DNA of 64,000 nt from Roseibium sediminicola (GTDB lineage: Bacteria; Pseudomonadota; Alphaproteobacteria; Rhizobiales; Stappiaceae), in assembly GCF_023156505.1 (NCBI RefSeq), contig NZ_JALNMJ010000021.1, positions 1 to 64,000 on the forward strand. Reading direction: 5' to 3'. Every line of letters starts with the position of its first letter. Positions within the stretch are counted from its first letter, which is position 1. Both the position numbers and the translations under genes were made by a program. Shown in pieces: positions 1 to 7,897 of this stretch. The notes beneath the pieces are model-generated. The model searched no databases, was not told the origin of the DNA, and was given only the letters and a program-made list of their open reading frames with translations.

Positions 1-57
1 GGAGCCTTGCTTCGAACGGACTGCCACGTACCGCGGATCGTACGGTCTCCGGCCCAC

Positions 58-85
58 TTGGGAGGGCAGCAACCGGCCCTCCCAA
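58..85. repeat. Perfect 10-bp hairpin
   Basis: TTGGGAGGGC and its exact complement GCCCTCCCAA are separated by eight bases. No T-run follows on either strand, so it is not a canonical intrinsic terminator. It may belong to a gene lying to the left of the window. Confidence 0.5.
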
Positions 86-144
86 AACCAATCTACAAAA
101 ATTCAAACAGATAAGGATCGGCGGAACGCACCGGAGTAAGCAGC

Positions 145-187
145 GGATCCTTCGAGACGGGCCTACCGGCCCTCCTCAGGATGACGC
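145..187. repeat. REP-like imperfect palindrome
   Basis: The left arm GATCCTTCGAGACGGGCC and the right arm GGCCCTCCTCAGGATGA pair imperfectly around a short TACC loop. From memory, intergenic palindromes of the form ATCCTTCGAGAC...CCTCCTCAGGATGA occur in many copies in alphaproteobacterial genomes. It lies just beyond the 3' end of the aminotransferase gene. Only one copy is visible here, so multiplicity is inferred. Confidence 0.5.
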
Positions 188-228
188 TTTTATCTGTAGC
201 AGGAGCGGTATGGGGCCTTGCGCGAACC

Positions 229-1584
229 TCAGCCCGATACCGCCTTCAGTCCCGTTTCCACCGCCGACAGGATCTTCGCCACATGATCCGCCGTCAGGAT
301 CAGCGGCGGCGAGAAGATGGCGTTGTTGCCGGAGACGCGGATCATGACGCCATCCTCATAGGAGGCCTTCTGCAAGGTCAGCGGCACATCCTTGCCGACC
401 GGCTTCTTGCTGGCGCGGTCCGAGACCAGTTCGATGGCGCACATCAGGCCTTCGCCGCGCACGTCTCCGATCACCTCATAGCGTTCCTGCAACCCCTTCA
501 GGCCGCCAAGCAGCTCCGGTCCGCGGGCGGCGGCGTTTTCATGCACCTTGAGGCGCTTGATTTCGGCGAGCGCGGCAAGCGCCGCCGCGGCGCCGACCGG
601 GTGACCGGAATAGGTATAACCGGTGTCGATGGAGGCAATGCCGGACGTGTCCTTCTCGAACACCTCGGCGACCTTGCCGGAGATCATCACGGCGCCGAAT
701 GGGAAATAGCCGTTGGTGATCGCCTTGGCGGTGCACATCAAGTCCGGCTGGACACCCCAGTGGCGGGCGCCGCTTTCCGAACCGGTGCGGCCGAAGGCGG
801 TGATGACCTCGTCGGAGATCAGCAGGATGCCGTTCCGGTCGCAGATCTCGCGCACCATCGGCATGAAGCTCGGATGGGGCGGCATGACACCGCCGGCGCC
901 AAGCACCGGTTCCATGATGAAGGCGGCAATGGTGCCCGCGCCCTGGAAAGCGATCTCGTCCTCCAGCGCGGCGGCACAGAGCTGGGCCAGCTTTGCCGGA
1001 TCGCTCTCGTTGAACGGGTTGCGGTAGGTATAGGGCGCCGGAATATGGAAGCAGCCCGGTAGCAGCGGCTCGTAGGCATTGCGGAACTTGCCGTTGCCGT
1101 TGACGCTGGCGCCGCCGAAATGGGTGCCGTGATAGCCCTTCTTCAGGCTGATGAACTTGGTCCGCCCGGCCTCGCCTCTGATGCGGTGATACTGGCGGGA
1201 AAGCTTGAGGGCAACCTCGACGCTGTCCGAGCCGCCGGAGGTGAAGAAGGCGCGGGTCAGCCCGTCCGGGGCGAAGAAATCGGCAAGCTCATAGGAGAGT
1301 TCGATGACCTTGTCGTTCGAGGTGCCGCGAAAGATCGAATAATAGGGCAGGGCCTCCAGCTGCGCGGCAATCGCTTCTTTTACCGGCGCGCAGGAATAAC
1401 CGAGATTGACGTTCCACAGTCCGCCGACCGCATCGATCACCTCGTGGCCGTCGACATCGGTGATGAAGACATCGCGGCCACCGGTCAGGATGGTCGGCAG
1501 GTTGGTCTGGCTGTCGGCCGGATGCGCCATCGGATGCCAGACATGGCGGGCGTTGTTTTCCTTCAGGAAGTTGGAATCCTTCAT
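229..1584 (-). CDS. Class III (omega-amino acid) aminotransferase
   Basis: A 451-residue PLP-dependent fold-type I transaminase of normal family length. Near the N-terminus it has WHPMAHPADS and DAVGGLWNVNLGYS. FFTSGGSDSVEVALKL forms the cofactor phosphate region, LLISDEVITAFGRTG carries the Asp that contacts the pyridine nitrogen, and the Schiff-base Lys lies in CTAKAITNGYFPFGA. Family members move the amino group of an omega-amino acid, amine or taurine-like substrate to pyruvate or a 2-oxoacid, giving an aldehyde. It is the last gene of a minus-strand operon, overlapping the HAD gene by 4 bases. The aldehyde dehydrogenase on the opposite strand is a plausible next step. The exact substrate cannot be read from the sequence. 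Confidence 0.9.
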   Translation of the reverse strand: MKDSNFLKENNARHVWHPMAHPADSQTNLPTILTGGRDVFITDVDGHEVIDAVGGLWNVNLGYSCAPVKEAIAAQLEALPYYSIFRGTSNDKVIELSYELADFFAPDGLTRAFFTSGGSDSVEVALKLSRQYHRIRGEAGRTKFISLKKGYHGTHFGGASVNGNGKFRNAYEPLLPGCFHIPAPYTYRNPFNESDPAKLAQLCAAALEDEIAFQGAGTIAAFIMEPVLGAGGVMPPHPSFMPMVREICDRNGILLISDEVITAFGRTGSESGARHWGVQPDLMCTAKAITNGYFPFGAVMISGKVAEVFEKDTSGIASIDTGYTYSGHPVGAAAALAALAEIKRLKVHENAAARGPELLGGLKGLQERYEVIGDVRGEGLMCAIELVSDRASKKPVGKDVPLTLQKASYEDGVMIRVSGNNAIFSPPLILTADHVAKILSAVETGLKAVSG

Positions 1585-2261
1585 GTCAATTCTCCTTGGC
1601 TGAGCAGCGGCAGGCCGAGCAGGCCGAGCGCGTCGTCATATGAGTTGCGTGGGTTCAGGACGTCGAAGTGGACCGCAGGCATGCCAACGGCTTCGGCGCC
1701 GCGGATGTTGCGTTCCTGGTCGTCGACAAAGACGCAAGACCCGGCGGGCAGGCCCAGTTCGTCCAGGCAAAGCTGATAGGCGCGCGGGTCGGGTTTCAGG
1801 ATCTTCGTATAGGTGGCGTCGACGATGACGTCGAAATCTTTCAGGAAACCGAGTTTTTCCCGGAACTCGGCGCCGTAGAAGAGATCGAGTTCGTTGGAGA
1901 GGATCGCCAGTTTGCAGCCGCCCTGGCGCGCGGTCTCGATTGCGGCAAGCGCTTCCGGGCGCATCACGGCATCCGGGTCCGCGCCACGCGCGGCCTTGAC
2001 GAAATCGGCCATCTCGGTGAACGGCCGGCCGGTTAGCCCGGCCACTTCCGCCGTGCGCCGACGCCAGTAGTCTCGCTCGGAAATCTCGTCGGCCTGCATG
2101 GCCCGCCAGAGCGGGTCGGTCGCGGTGTCGAACGGCCCGCGCCAGGTAAGTGTTCCAGGGGCAAGATCAAGGACCTGTTCGGTCAGATCGTGGGTCTCGA
2201 ACAGGGTGCGGGTGACAACGCCGCCGAAGTCGAGGACCAGGGCCCTGGCGTCACGCGACAT
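1581..2261 (-). CDS. HAD-superfamily hydrolase (subfamily IA)
   Basis: A 226-residue haloacid-dehalogenase-like hydrolase. Motif I is LVLDFGGVVT: the nucleophile Asp is present, but the second Asp of the usual DxD is replaced by Gly, as happens in some subfamily members. Motif II is LAILSNELD, motif III is the Lys in ILKPDPRAY, and motif IV is CVFVDDQERNIRGAEAVGM. A helical cap lies between motifs I and II. Such enzymes hydrolyse phosphate esters or carbon-halogen bonds in the cytoplasm. It overlaps the aminotransferase stop (ATGA) and the iclR 3' end by 11 bases, so the three genes are almost certainly co-transcribed. Its substrate is unknown. Confidence 0.85.
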   Translation of the reverse strand: MSRDARALVLDFGGVVTRTLFETHDLTEQVLDLAPGTLTWRGPFDTATDPLWRAMQADEISERDYWRRRTAEVAGLTGRPFTEMADFVKAARGADPDAVMRPEALAAIETARQGGCKLAILSNELDLFYGAEFREKLGFLKDFDVIVDATYTKILKPDPRAYQLCLDELGLPAGSCVFVDDQERNIRGAEAVGMPAVHFDVLNPRNSYDDALGLLGLPLLSQGELT

Positions 2262-3036
2262 TGTGCCAGATCCTTTTCAGGTCGGTGGGAACGAGACCGC
2301 CCAGCTTGTCGGTGACCTCAGAGGCGGTCCGGGGCAGATCCCGGCGGATCCTGGACTTCAGATCCTCTGTCATACGCACAGTGGGTGCGGCGACGGCGAT
2401 GGTGCCGATCGCCTCCAGCCGGTCGCCGAAAACGGGCGCGGCAAAGGACGAGACATGGTCCTCGAAGCCCTGGTCGACATAGGCGATGCCGTCTTCGCGG
2501 ACCCTGTCGACGCTGTCCTTCAACTGTTTTGGATTGGTGATCGAATGACGCGTCCAGGCCTTTAGTGGGGCTTTCAGAAGATCGGCGAGCAGCCGGTCCG
2601 GACCGAAGGCAAGCATGGCAAGGCCGGAGGCCGTTGCATGGAGCGGCAGCAATTCGGCCTCGTCGAAATACACTCTGGTGCCGTGGATTAGGGCATCATA
2701 GTGATAAAGCGGCGACATGTGATCGCCTTCGCGGAGCGAGACATGCACCAGTTCACCAAGGTCGGCGGCCAGCTGTTCCACCAGCGGCGCCACCAGTGTG
2801 CGGGCGGGGAACAGGCGCTCACGTACGGCTGCGAGCCGCAGAATGGCCGGGCCGAGCCGGTAGCCCTTGGTGCCCGGGTTTTGTTCCAGGAAGCCATTGG
2901 CGGCGAGCTCCACCAGATGCCTGTGTACGGTCGCCTTGTCCTGACCCGACAGCTTGCGGAATTCGGTCAGGCCGATTTCCGGGCGGCTGGCGGAAAAATG
3001 GTTCAACAGGGTCAATGCCTTGGTGATGGTGCCCAT
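2251..3036 (-). CDS. IclR-family transcriptional regulator
   Basis: A 261-residue regulator. The N-terminal winged helix-turn-helix (about residues 1-65) includes GLTEFRKLSGQDKATVHRHL and is followed by the IclR effector domain (about 80-250) with the typical LPLHATASGLAMLAF and GIAYVDQGFEDHVSSFAAPV. A purine-rich SD (AGGACGGAAG on the coding strand) supports the start. It is the first gene of the minus operon and diverges from tctC across a 284-base AT-rich region holding a perfect palindrome at 3156-3172. It probably controls both its own operon and the divergent transporter/dehydrogenase genes in response to the pathway substrate. Confidence 0.92.
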   Translation of the reverse strand: MGTITKALTLLNHFSASRPEIGLTEFRKLSGQDKATVHRHLVELAANGFLEQNPGTKGYRLGPAILRLAAVRERLFPARTLVAPLVEQLAADLGELVHVSLREGDHMSPLYHYDALIHGTRVYFDEAELLPLHATASGLAMLAFGPDRLLADLLKAPLKAWTRHSITNPKQLKDSVDRVREDGIAYVDQGFEDHVSSFAAPVFGDRLEAIGTIAVAAPTVRMTEDLKSRIRRDLPRTASEVTDKLGGLVPTDLKRIWHNVA

Positions 3037-3155
3037 CGCTGGAAACTTCCGTCCTTCTGGTGATGCGCGGACTTCGGCGCGAAAGCCGTGGTCGCATCCG
3101 TCGTATTGATCTTGACATGTAGTTGCATTTGAAACAATATATTTTTGATACCGAC

Positions 3156-3172
3156 GGTTTGTTATTCAAACC
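3156..3172. promoter_or_regulatory. Candidate IclR operator palindrome
   Basis: GGTTTG-TTATT-CAAACC is a perfect 6-bp inverted repeat with a 5-base spacer, in the divergent region between iclR and tctC. Size and position suit an IclR-family dimer site. Assignment to this regulator is inference. Confidence 0.55.
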
Positions 3173-3214
3173 AATTGAGAGGTTAAGGTGAGGCATCCTC
3201 TCGCAAATTGGAGG

Positions 3215-3244
3215 TTGACACAATATTATTTAAGATCACAATAT
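3215..3244 (+). promoter_or_regulatory. Candidate promoter for tctC
   Basis: A perfect TTGACA -35 (3215-3220) is followed after 18 bases by a weak -10 candidate CAATAT. It lies about 75 bases upstream of the tctC start and just downstream of the candidate IclR palindrome. A second TTGACA lies at 3112-3117 on the same strand, also spaced before a CAATAT. Confidence 0.4.
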
Positions 3245-3320
3245 TTAACAAAATAAATAAAAACAGATCAAGACCGGCGCCAAAGTCCGGCTGTCACCAG
3301 ACCAGAAAGAGGGACTTGAA

Positions 3321-4256
3321 ATGAAGAAACATGCCATCGCCCTGACGGCGGCGACCCTGATGTCCGTGACGGCCGCCATGGCCGATTATCCGGAAAAACC
3401 CGTTTCCTTCATCGTGCCCTGGCCTCCGGGCGATCTGGAGGATGTGCTGACGCGCCTGATTGCGGACAAGTTCCAGGAGATGTACGGCGTGCCGGCTGCC
3501 GTGGTGAACAAACCGGGCGGCGGCGGTGGTCCGTTCCCGGGTGCGGTTGAAGTCGCCACGGCCCCGGCCGACGGCTACACAATCGGCTCTTTTGTCACCG
3601 ACGTGCCGATCGGCGGCCCGCAGATCGGCATTCCGGAGCTGACGCCGAACCCGTTCGAGCCGATCGGCATCTTCATGACCTATCCGTTCGTGATTGCCGC
3701 CGGGGCCGATGCTCCTTACGGCACCTGGGAAGAGCTGGCCGCCTATGCCAAGGACAATGACGTGGCGCTCGGTCACTTCGGCGCGCCGCTGCCGCCGACC
3801 CAGATCACCTTTGCCGCGGCCAAGACCTCCGGCTTCGATTTTGCCAGCGAAGCGGCTTTCGACGAGCTGAACTGCAACACGCTGGCCTCCGGTGATGTCG
3901 ACGTCATCAACACGACGCTGCAGCTGGTTCAGCCCTGCCTCGGCGACATCAAGATCCTGGCCAGCATCGGCAAGGAACGCACGGCGCTGACACCTGGCGT
4001 GCCGACGGTTCAGGAAATCAATCCGGACCTCTCCGTGTCGCTGTGGAACGGGCTCTTCGTGCACAAGGACGTGCCGGAAGACGCACGCATCAAGATTTCC
4101 GACGCGGCCCAGGCGGCTCTGAAATCGCCCGAAGCGCTTGACCTGATCGGGCAGACCGGTGTCCTGATCTACTGGCAGGACCCGGTCCAGTCCGAGCAGC
4201 AGATCGAGGCAGATGCCGCGGTCCTGGGTAAGATCTCCGAGCTGCTCGAGCAGTAA
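3321..4256 (+). CDS. tctC: Tripartite tricarboxylate transporter substrate-binding protein
   Basis: A 311-residue periplasmic TctC/Bug-family binding protein. A signal peptide of about 21 residues ends at SVTAAMA, and the mature protein begins DYPEKPVSFIVPWPPG. The ligand-pocket loops VNKPGGGGGPFPGA and ATAPADGYTIGSF are present. GAGGGA lies upstream of the ATG. The usual ligand class is small carboxylates or related anions. It is the first gene of tctC-tctB-tctA and is separated from tctB by a strong hairpin, a common way to keep binding protein in excess over membrane subunits. The divergent transaminase and downstream dehydrogenase suggest an amino or aldehyde-acid ligand (inference). Confidence 0.9.
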   Translation: MKKHAIALTAATLMSVTAAMADYPEKPVSFIVPWPPGDLEDVLTRLIADKFQEMYGVPAAVVNKPGGGGGPFPGAVEVATAPADGYTIGSFVTDVPIGGPQIGIPELTPNPFEPIGIFMTYPFVIAAGADAPYGTWEELAAYAKDNDVALGHFGAPLPPTQITFAAAKTSGFDFASEAAFDELNCNTLASGDVDVINTTLQLVQPCLGDIKILASIGKERTALTPGVPTVQEINPDLSVSLWNGLFVHKDVPEDARIKISDAAQAALKSPEALDLIGQTGVLIYWQDPVQSEQQIEADAAVLGKISELLEQ

Positions 4257-4271
4257 GGATGACGCATGCCG

Positions 4272-4293
4272 GCCGGCGCCTAAAGGCGCCGGC
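4272..4293 (+). promoter_or_regulatory. Intercistronic hairpin between tctC and tctB
   Basis: A perfect 9-bp stem GCCGGCGCC / GGCGCCGGC closes a TAAA loop, 15 bases after the tctC stop and before the tctB SD. No T-run follows. The likely role is to protect the upstream tctC message or attenuate downstream expression. It argues against translation starting at the ATG at 4259. Confidence 0.7.
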
Positions 4294-4312
4294 TGTCTCT
4301 GGAGGTTCGGAC

Positions 4313-4852
4313 GTGGCACGCATCAAGACGCTTCAGGAACTGTTCAGGCGCTATCGCCGGCCGGGGGACATCGTCTTCGCGGTCCTGTTTCTGGCTTTTG
4401 CCCTTTTTCTCCTGACACAGCTGACGGGTGAAACGGTCTGGGCCAAACGCACCAAATGGTTCGCGCAGCCGCGCTTCTGGCCGGCGGTCGCCGTGATCGG
4501 CATGGTGGTCTTCGCCGGCCTGCATTTCATCGGCTCGCTGTGTTCCGAACGCATTCCCGGGCGCTGGCGCGAGGTCGGCTTCTGGCTGACGTCGCTCGAA
4601 TATGTGTTCTATTTCCTGATCTATGTCGTGCTTGTGCCGCAGATCGGCTATCTGCCGGCCACGCTCGCTTTCACGATCTTCCTGACCATTCGGGTCGGCG
4701 AGGCGACCAAGGTCAATCTGGCCGCCGCGGTTGGCTTCAGCATCGCGGTTGTCGTGATCTTCCGGGCCTTCCTGCAGGTCAAGATTCCCGCCGGTCACAT
4801 CTACGAGGTGTTGCCCGACGGCATCCGCGCCTTCGCTCTGACCTATCTGTGA
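4313..4852 (+). CDS. tctB: Tripartite tricarboxylate transporter small membrane subunit
   Basis: A TctB-family protein of about 179 residues with four hydrophobic segments (DIVFAVLFLAFALFLLTQL, the segment around AVIGMVVFAGLHFIGSL, VFYFLIYVVLVPQIGYLPA, and AAVGFSIAVVVIFRAFL). I chose the GTG at 4313 because GGAGG lies 7 bases upstream. The in-frame ATG at 4259 would place the intercistronic hairpin inside the coding region and add an atypical N-terminus. TctB pairs with TctA to form the membrane part of the sodium- or proton-driven importer. tctA begins 7 bases after its stop. Confidence 0.88.
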   Translation: MARIKTLQELFRRYRRPGDIVFAVLFLAFALFLLTQLTGETVWAKRTKWFAQPRFWPAVAVIGMVVFAGLHFIGSLCSERIPGRWREVGFWLTSLEYVFYFLIYVVLVPQIGYLPATLAFTIFLTIRVGEATKVNLAAAVGFSIAVVVIFRAFLQVKIPAGHIYEVLPDGIRAFALTYL

Positions 4853-4859
4853 GGACCGG

Positions 4860-6386
4860 ATGGACATTCTTCTCTCCAGCCTGGCCATGCTGGCCCAATG
4901 GCAGGTGCTGCTGGCGCTGCTCATCGGGTCCATCGGCGGTGTCATCATCGGCGCGATCCCGGGGGTCGGCGCGGCGGTCGCCATCGCGATCCTGCTGCCC
5001 GCCACCTTCGCCTTCGAGCCGATCGTCGGCCTGACGCTGCTGCTCGGTGTCTATGGCTCGTCCATGTATGGCGGTGCCATTCCAGCGGTTCTGATCAACA
5101 CGCCCGGCACGGCGGTCAACGCGCTGACCACCTATGACGGCTATCCGATGACCAAGAAGGGGCAGGGCCACCGGGCGCTGTCGCTGGCCTATTCGGCGTC
5201 TTTCTTCGGCGGCATTTTCTCGATCCTGTGCCTGATCGTGCTGTCGCCGCTGCTGGCGATGATCGCGCCGCATTTCGGCAGCCGCGAGATTTTTCTGGCG
5301 GCGCTGATGGGGATCATCCTGGTGGTCGTCGCCCATCGCGGCCAGGTCTTCGCCGCCGGCATGCTGGCCTGCTTCGGCATTCTCCTCAGCACCATCGGTC
5401 TGGAGCCGGCCAAATACACCAAGCGCTTCACCTTCGACCAGAGCTGGCTGACTTCCGGCGTCGACCTGATCGTGGTCGTGCTCGGTCTTTTCGCGATTTC
5501 CCAGGCACTGCTGCTCCTGGTCGACAAGGAACACCATCCGGGCGAGGCCAAGGTCGAAGGCAATCTCTTTGCCGGGCTGAAGGAACTCCTTGCCTTCAAG
5601 CGGGTTGCCTTTGTCTCGTCGAGCTTCGGCGTGCTGATGGGCATGATCCCGGGTGTCGGCGAATTCACTGCCCAGTTTCTGTCCTATACCTATGCCCAGA
5701 AGACGTCAAAGACGCCGGACCTCTTCGGCAAGGGCGCCCCGGAAGGGCTTATCGCCTCTGAGGCCGCCAACAATGCCGTGCCCGGCGCGGCGATGATCCC
5801 GCTACTGGCGCTTGGCATTCCGGGCGAGGCCCTGACGGCGATGATGCTGTCGGTCTTCTACGTGCACAATGTCGTGCCGGGTCCGCAGCTGTTCCAGGGA
5901 CAGCTCGATTTCGTGATCGCGCTTTATCTGGCGCTAATCCTGCTCAATCTCATCGTGCTCGCTTTCCTGCTGTCCTCGACCGGGCTGCTTCTGAAGATCA
6001 TCCAGATCCCGACACGGTTCCTCGGCATGATGATCCTGACGTTGTCCTTCGTCGGCGTTTTCTCGCTGCGCAACTCGGTCACCGACTGCGCGCTCGCCGC
6101 CGGGTTCGGCGTGTTCGGGCTGGTGCTCAAGCGGCTCAACCTTCCGATCGTGCCGATCATTCTCGGCATGGTGCTCGGCGGCATCATGGAAGTGAAGCTG
6201 CGCACTGCCATGGCGCGGGTGAAATCGCCGCTCGATTTCATCGACCGGCCGATCGCCGCTTTCCTGTTCGTCATGATCCTCCTGATCCTTGTCCTTCATG
6301 TGCGCACTGTGATCCGCGAGCAGAAGGCCCGGCGGGTACGCGAACTGACCGAAGCCGCTTCAGACACGTCCACGCAGCAAGGGTAA
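4860..6386 (+). CDS. tctA: Tripartite tricarboxylate transporter large permease
   Basis: A 508-residue TctA permease of normal length with about 11-12 transmembrane helices. The N-terminal signature is present as GAIPGVGAAVAIAILLP followed by YGSSMYGGAIPAVLINTPG. A second related segment, MGMIPGVGEFTAQFLSY and AAMIPLLALGIPGEALTAMM, reflects the internal duplication of the family. It is the transport core that works with TctB and the periplasmic TctC. GAGGA precedes the ATG. The aldehyde dehydrogenase follows after 7 bases, so transport and metabolism share one transcript. Confidence 0.93.
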   Translation: MDILLSSLAMLAQWQVLLALLIGSIGGVIIGAIPGVGAAVAIAILLPATFAFEPIVGLTLLLGVYGSSMYGGAIPAVLINTPGTAVNALTTYDGYPMTKKGQGHRALSLAYSASFFGGIFSILCLIVLSPLLAMIAPHFGSREIFLAALMGIILVVVAHRGQVFAAGMLACFGILLSTIGLEPAKYTKRFTFDQSWLTSGVDLIVVVLGLFAISQALLLLVDKEHHPGEAKVEGNLFAGLKELLAFKRVAFVSSSFGVLMGMIPGVGEFTAQFLSYTYAQKTSKTPDLFGKGAPEGLIASEAANNAVPGAAMIPLLALGIPGEALTAMMLSVFYVHNVVPGPQLFQGQLDFVIALYLALILLNLIVLAFLLSSTGLLLKIIQIPTRFLGMMILTLSFVGVFSLRNSVTDCALAAGFGVFGLVLKRLNLPIVPIILGMVLGGIMEVKLRTAMARVKSPLDFIDRPIAAFLFVMILLILVLHVRTVIREQKARRVRELTEAASDTSTQQG

Positions 6387-6393
6387 TCCAAAG

Positions 6394-7881
6394 ATGCTTG
6401 ATCAAGCCGCCATCAATCAGTTGCGCGACACGCCCGTGTCCGACCGGGGCCATTTCATCAACGGCCAGTTCGTGACTGCCCAGGACGGCAAGACGCTGGA
6501 CGTGCTGTCGCCCATCGACGGCAAGGTCTTCACCCGCGTTGCCTCTGGAAGCGTGGACGATGTCGAACAGGCGGTCGCAGCCGCGCGCATTGCCTTCGAG
6601 GACGGCCGCTGGTCCGCTGCCGCCCCCGCAGAGCGCAAGAAGGTGCTTTTGAAACTTGCCGAGCTGATTGAGCGGGAAGCATTGGCACTTGCCGTTCTGG
6701 GCGTGCGAGACAACGGCACCGAGATCAATATGGCCTTCAAGGCCGAGGCGCTGTCGGCAGCGGGGACCTTCCGCTACTACGCCGAAGCGCTCGACAAAGT
6801 TTATGGCGAGATCGCACCGACGGCGAAGAACGTGCTCGGGCTGGTGCACAAAGCGCCGGTCGGGGTGGTTGGTGCCATCGTGCCCTGGAACTTCCCACTG
6901 ATGATCGGCGCCTGGAAACTGGCGCCGGCGCTGGCCATGGGCAATTCCGTTGTGCTGAAGCCGGCCGAGAGTGCCTCTCTCAGCCTGCTCAGGATCGCCG
7001 AGCTGGCGTCCGAGGCGGGACTTCCGGACGGGGTTTTGAATGTGGTCACCGGCCCGGGCGCGGTGGTCGGCGAGGCGCTGGCGCTGTCCATGGAGGTCGA
7101 CATTCTGGTCTTCACCGGGTCCGGTGCCACCGGACGGCGTCTCTTGGAATATTCCGCGCGCTCCAACCTGAAACGCTGTTACCTGGAGCTCGGCGGCAAG
7201 TCGCCCAACATCGTCTTCAACGATGCCGCGGACCTTGCCAAGGCCGCCAAGGTGTCGGCCGCCGGCATCTTCCGCAATTCCGGCCAGGTCTGTGTCGCCG
7301 GGTCACGTCTTTTGGTTCAAGAAGACATTCACGACGACTTCGTCGCCGCGCTCTGCAAGGAGGCGGAGGCGTTGAAGGTCGGCGATCCGCTCGATCTTTC
7401 CAGCCAGATAGGCGCCGTGCATTCCCTGCCGCAACTCGAAGCACATCTGAGATTTGTCGCCACCGCGGAATCCGAAGGCGCCGAGCGGCGCACCGGCGGC
7501 ACTCGCATTCTCGAAGAGACTGGCGGTTATTACATGGCGCCGACCGTGATGACGCGCGTGAAACCCACGGACAGCATCGCCCAGACGGAAGTCTTCGGAC
7601 CTGTCCTCGCTGTGACGAGCTTCAAGGACGAGGAAGACGCGATCCGTATCGCGAACAGCACGGACTATGGCCTGGCCGCCGGTGTCTGGACAGCCGATCT
7701 CGGCCGCGCCCACCGCATGATCAAGGCGGTGCGTTCCGGCGTCATTCACGTCAACACCTATGGCGGGGCGGACATGACCGTGCCGCTCGGCGGCATGAAG
7801 CAGTCCGGCAACGGCCACGACAAGTCGCTGCACGCGCTCGGCAAATATGTCGATCTGAAAACCGCCTGGATCCAGCTCTGA
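6394..7881 (+). CDS. NAD(P)-dependent aldehyde dehydrogenase
   Basis: A 495-residue aldehyde dehydrogenase. Visible motifs are the oxyanion Asn in PWNFPLMIGAWKLAP, the cofactor Lys in VVLKPAESA, FTGSGATGR of the Rossmann fold, the general-base Glu in LELGGKSPN, and the catalytic Cys in FRNSGQVCVAG. PLGGMKQSGNGHDKSLHAL near the C-terminus matches gamma-aminobutyraldehyde/betaine/puuC-like members. It would oxidise an aldehyde to its acid in the cytoplasm, plausibly the aldehyde made by the divergent aminotransferase (inference). It is co-transcribed with tctCBA and followed after 16 bases by the Tm-1-like gene. Confidence 0.92.
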   Translation: MLDQAAINQLRDTPVSDRGHFINGQFVTAQDGKTLDVLSPIDGKVFTRVASGSVDDVEQAVAAARIAFEDGRWSAAAPAERKKVLLKLAELIEREALALAVLGVRDNGTEINMAFKAEALSAAGTFRYYAEALDKVYGEIAPTAKNVLGLVHKAPVGVVGAIVPWNFPLMIGAWKLAPALAMGNSVVLKPAESASLSLLRIAELASEAGLPDGVLNVVTGPGAVVGEALALSMEVDILVFTGSGATGRRLLEYSARSNLKRCYLELGGKSPNIVFNDAADLAKAAKVSAAGIFRNSGQVCVAGSRLLVQEDIHDDFVAALCKEAEALKVGDPLDLSSQIGAVHSLPQLEAHLRFVATAESEGAERRTGGTRILEETGGYYMAPTVMTRVKPTDSIAQTEVFGPVLAVTSFKDEEDAIRIANSTDYGLAAGVWTADLGRAHRMIKAVRSGVIHVNTYGGADMTVPLGGMKQSGNGHDKSLHALGKYVDLKTAWIQL

Positions 7882-7897
7882 AGAAGGCCAAACCAGA

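Noticed and set aside
58..85. Hairpin near the left edge as an intrinsic terminator
   Set aside because: The stem is perfect but there is no T-run on either strand, so it is listed only as a hairpin.
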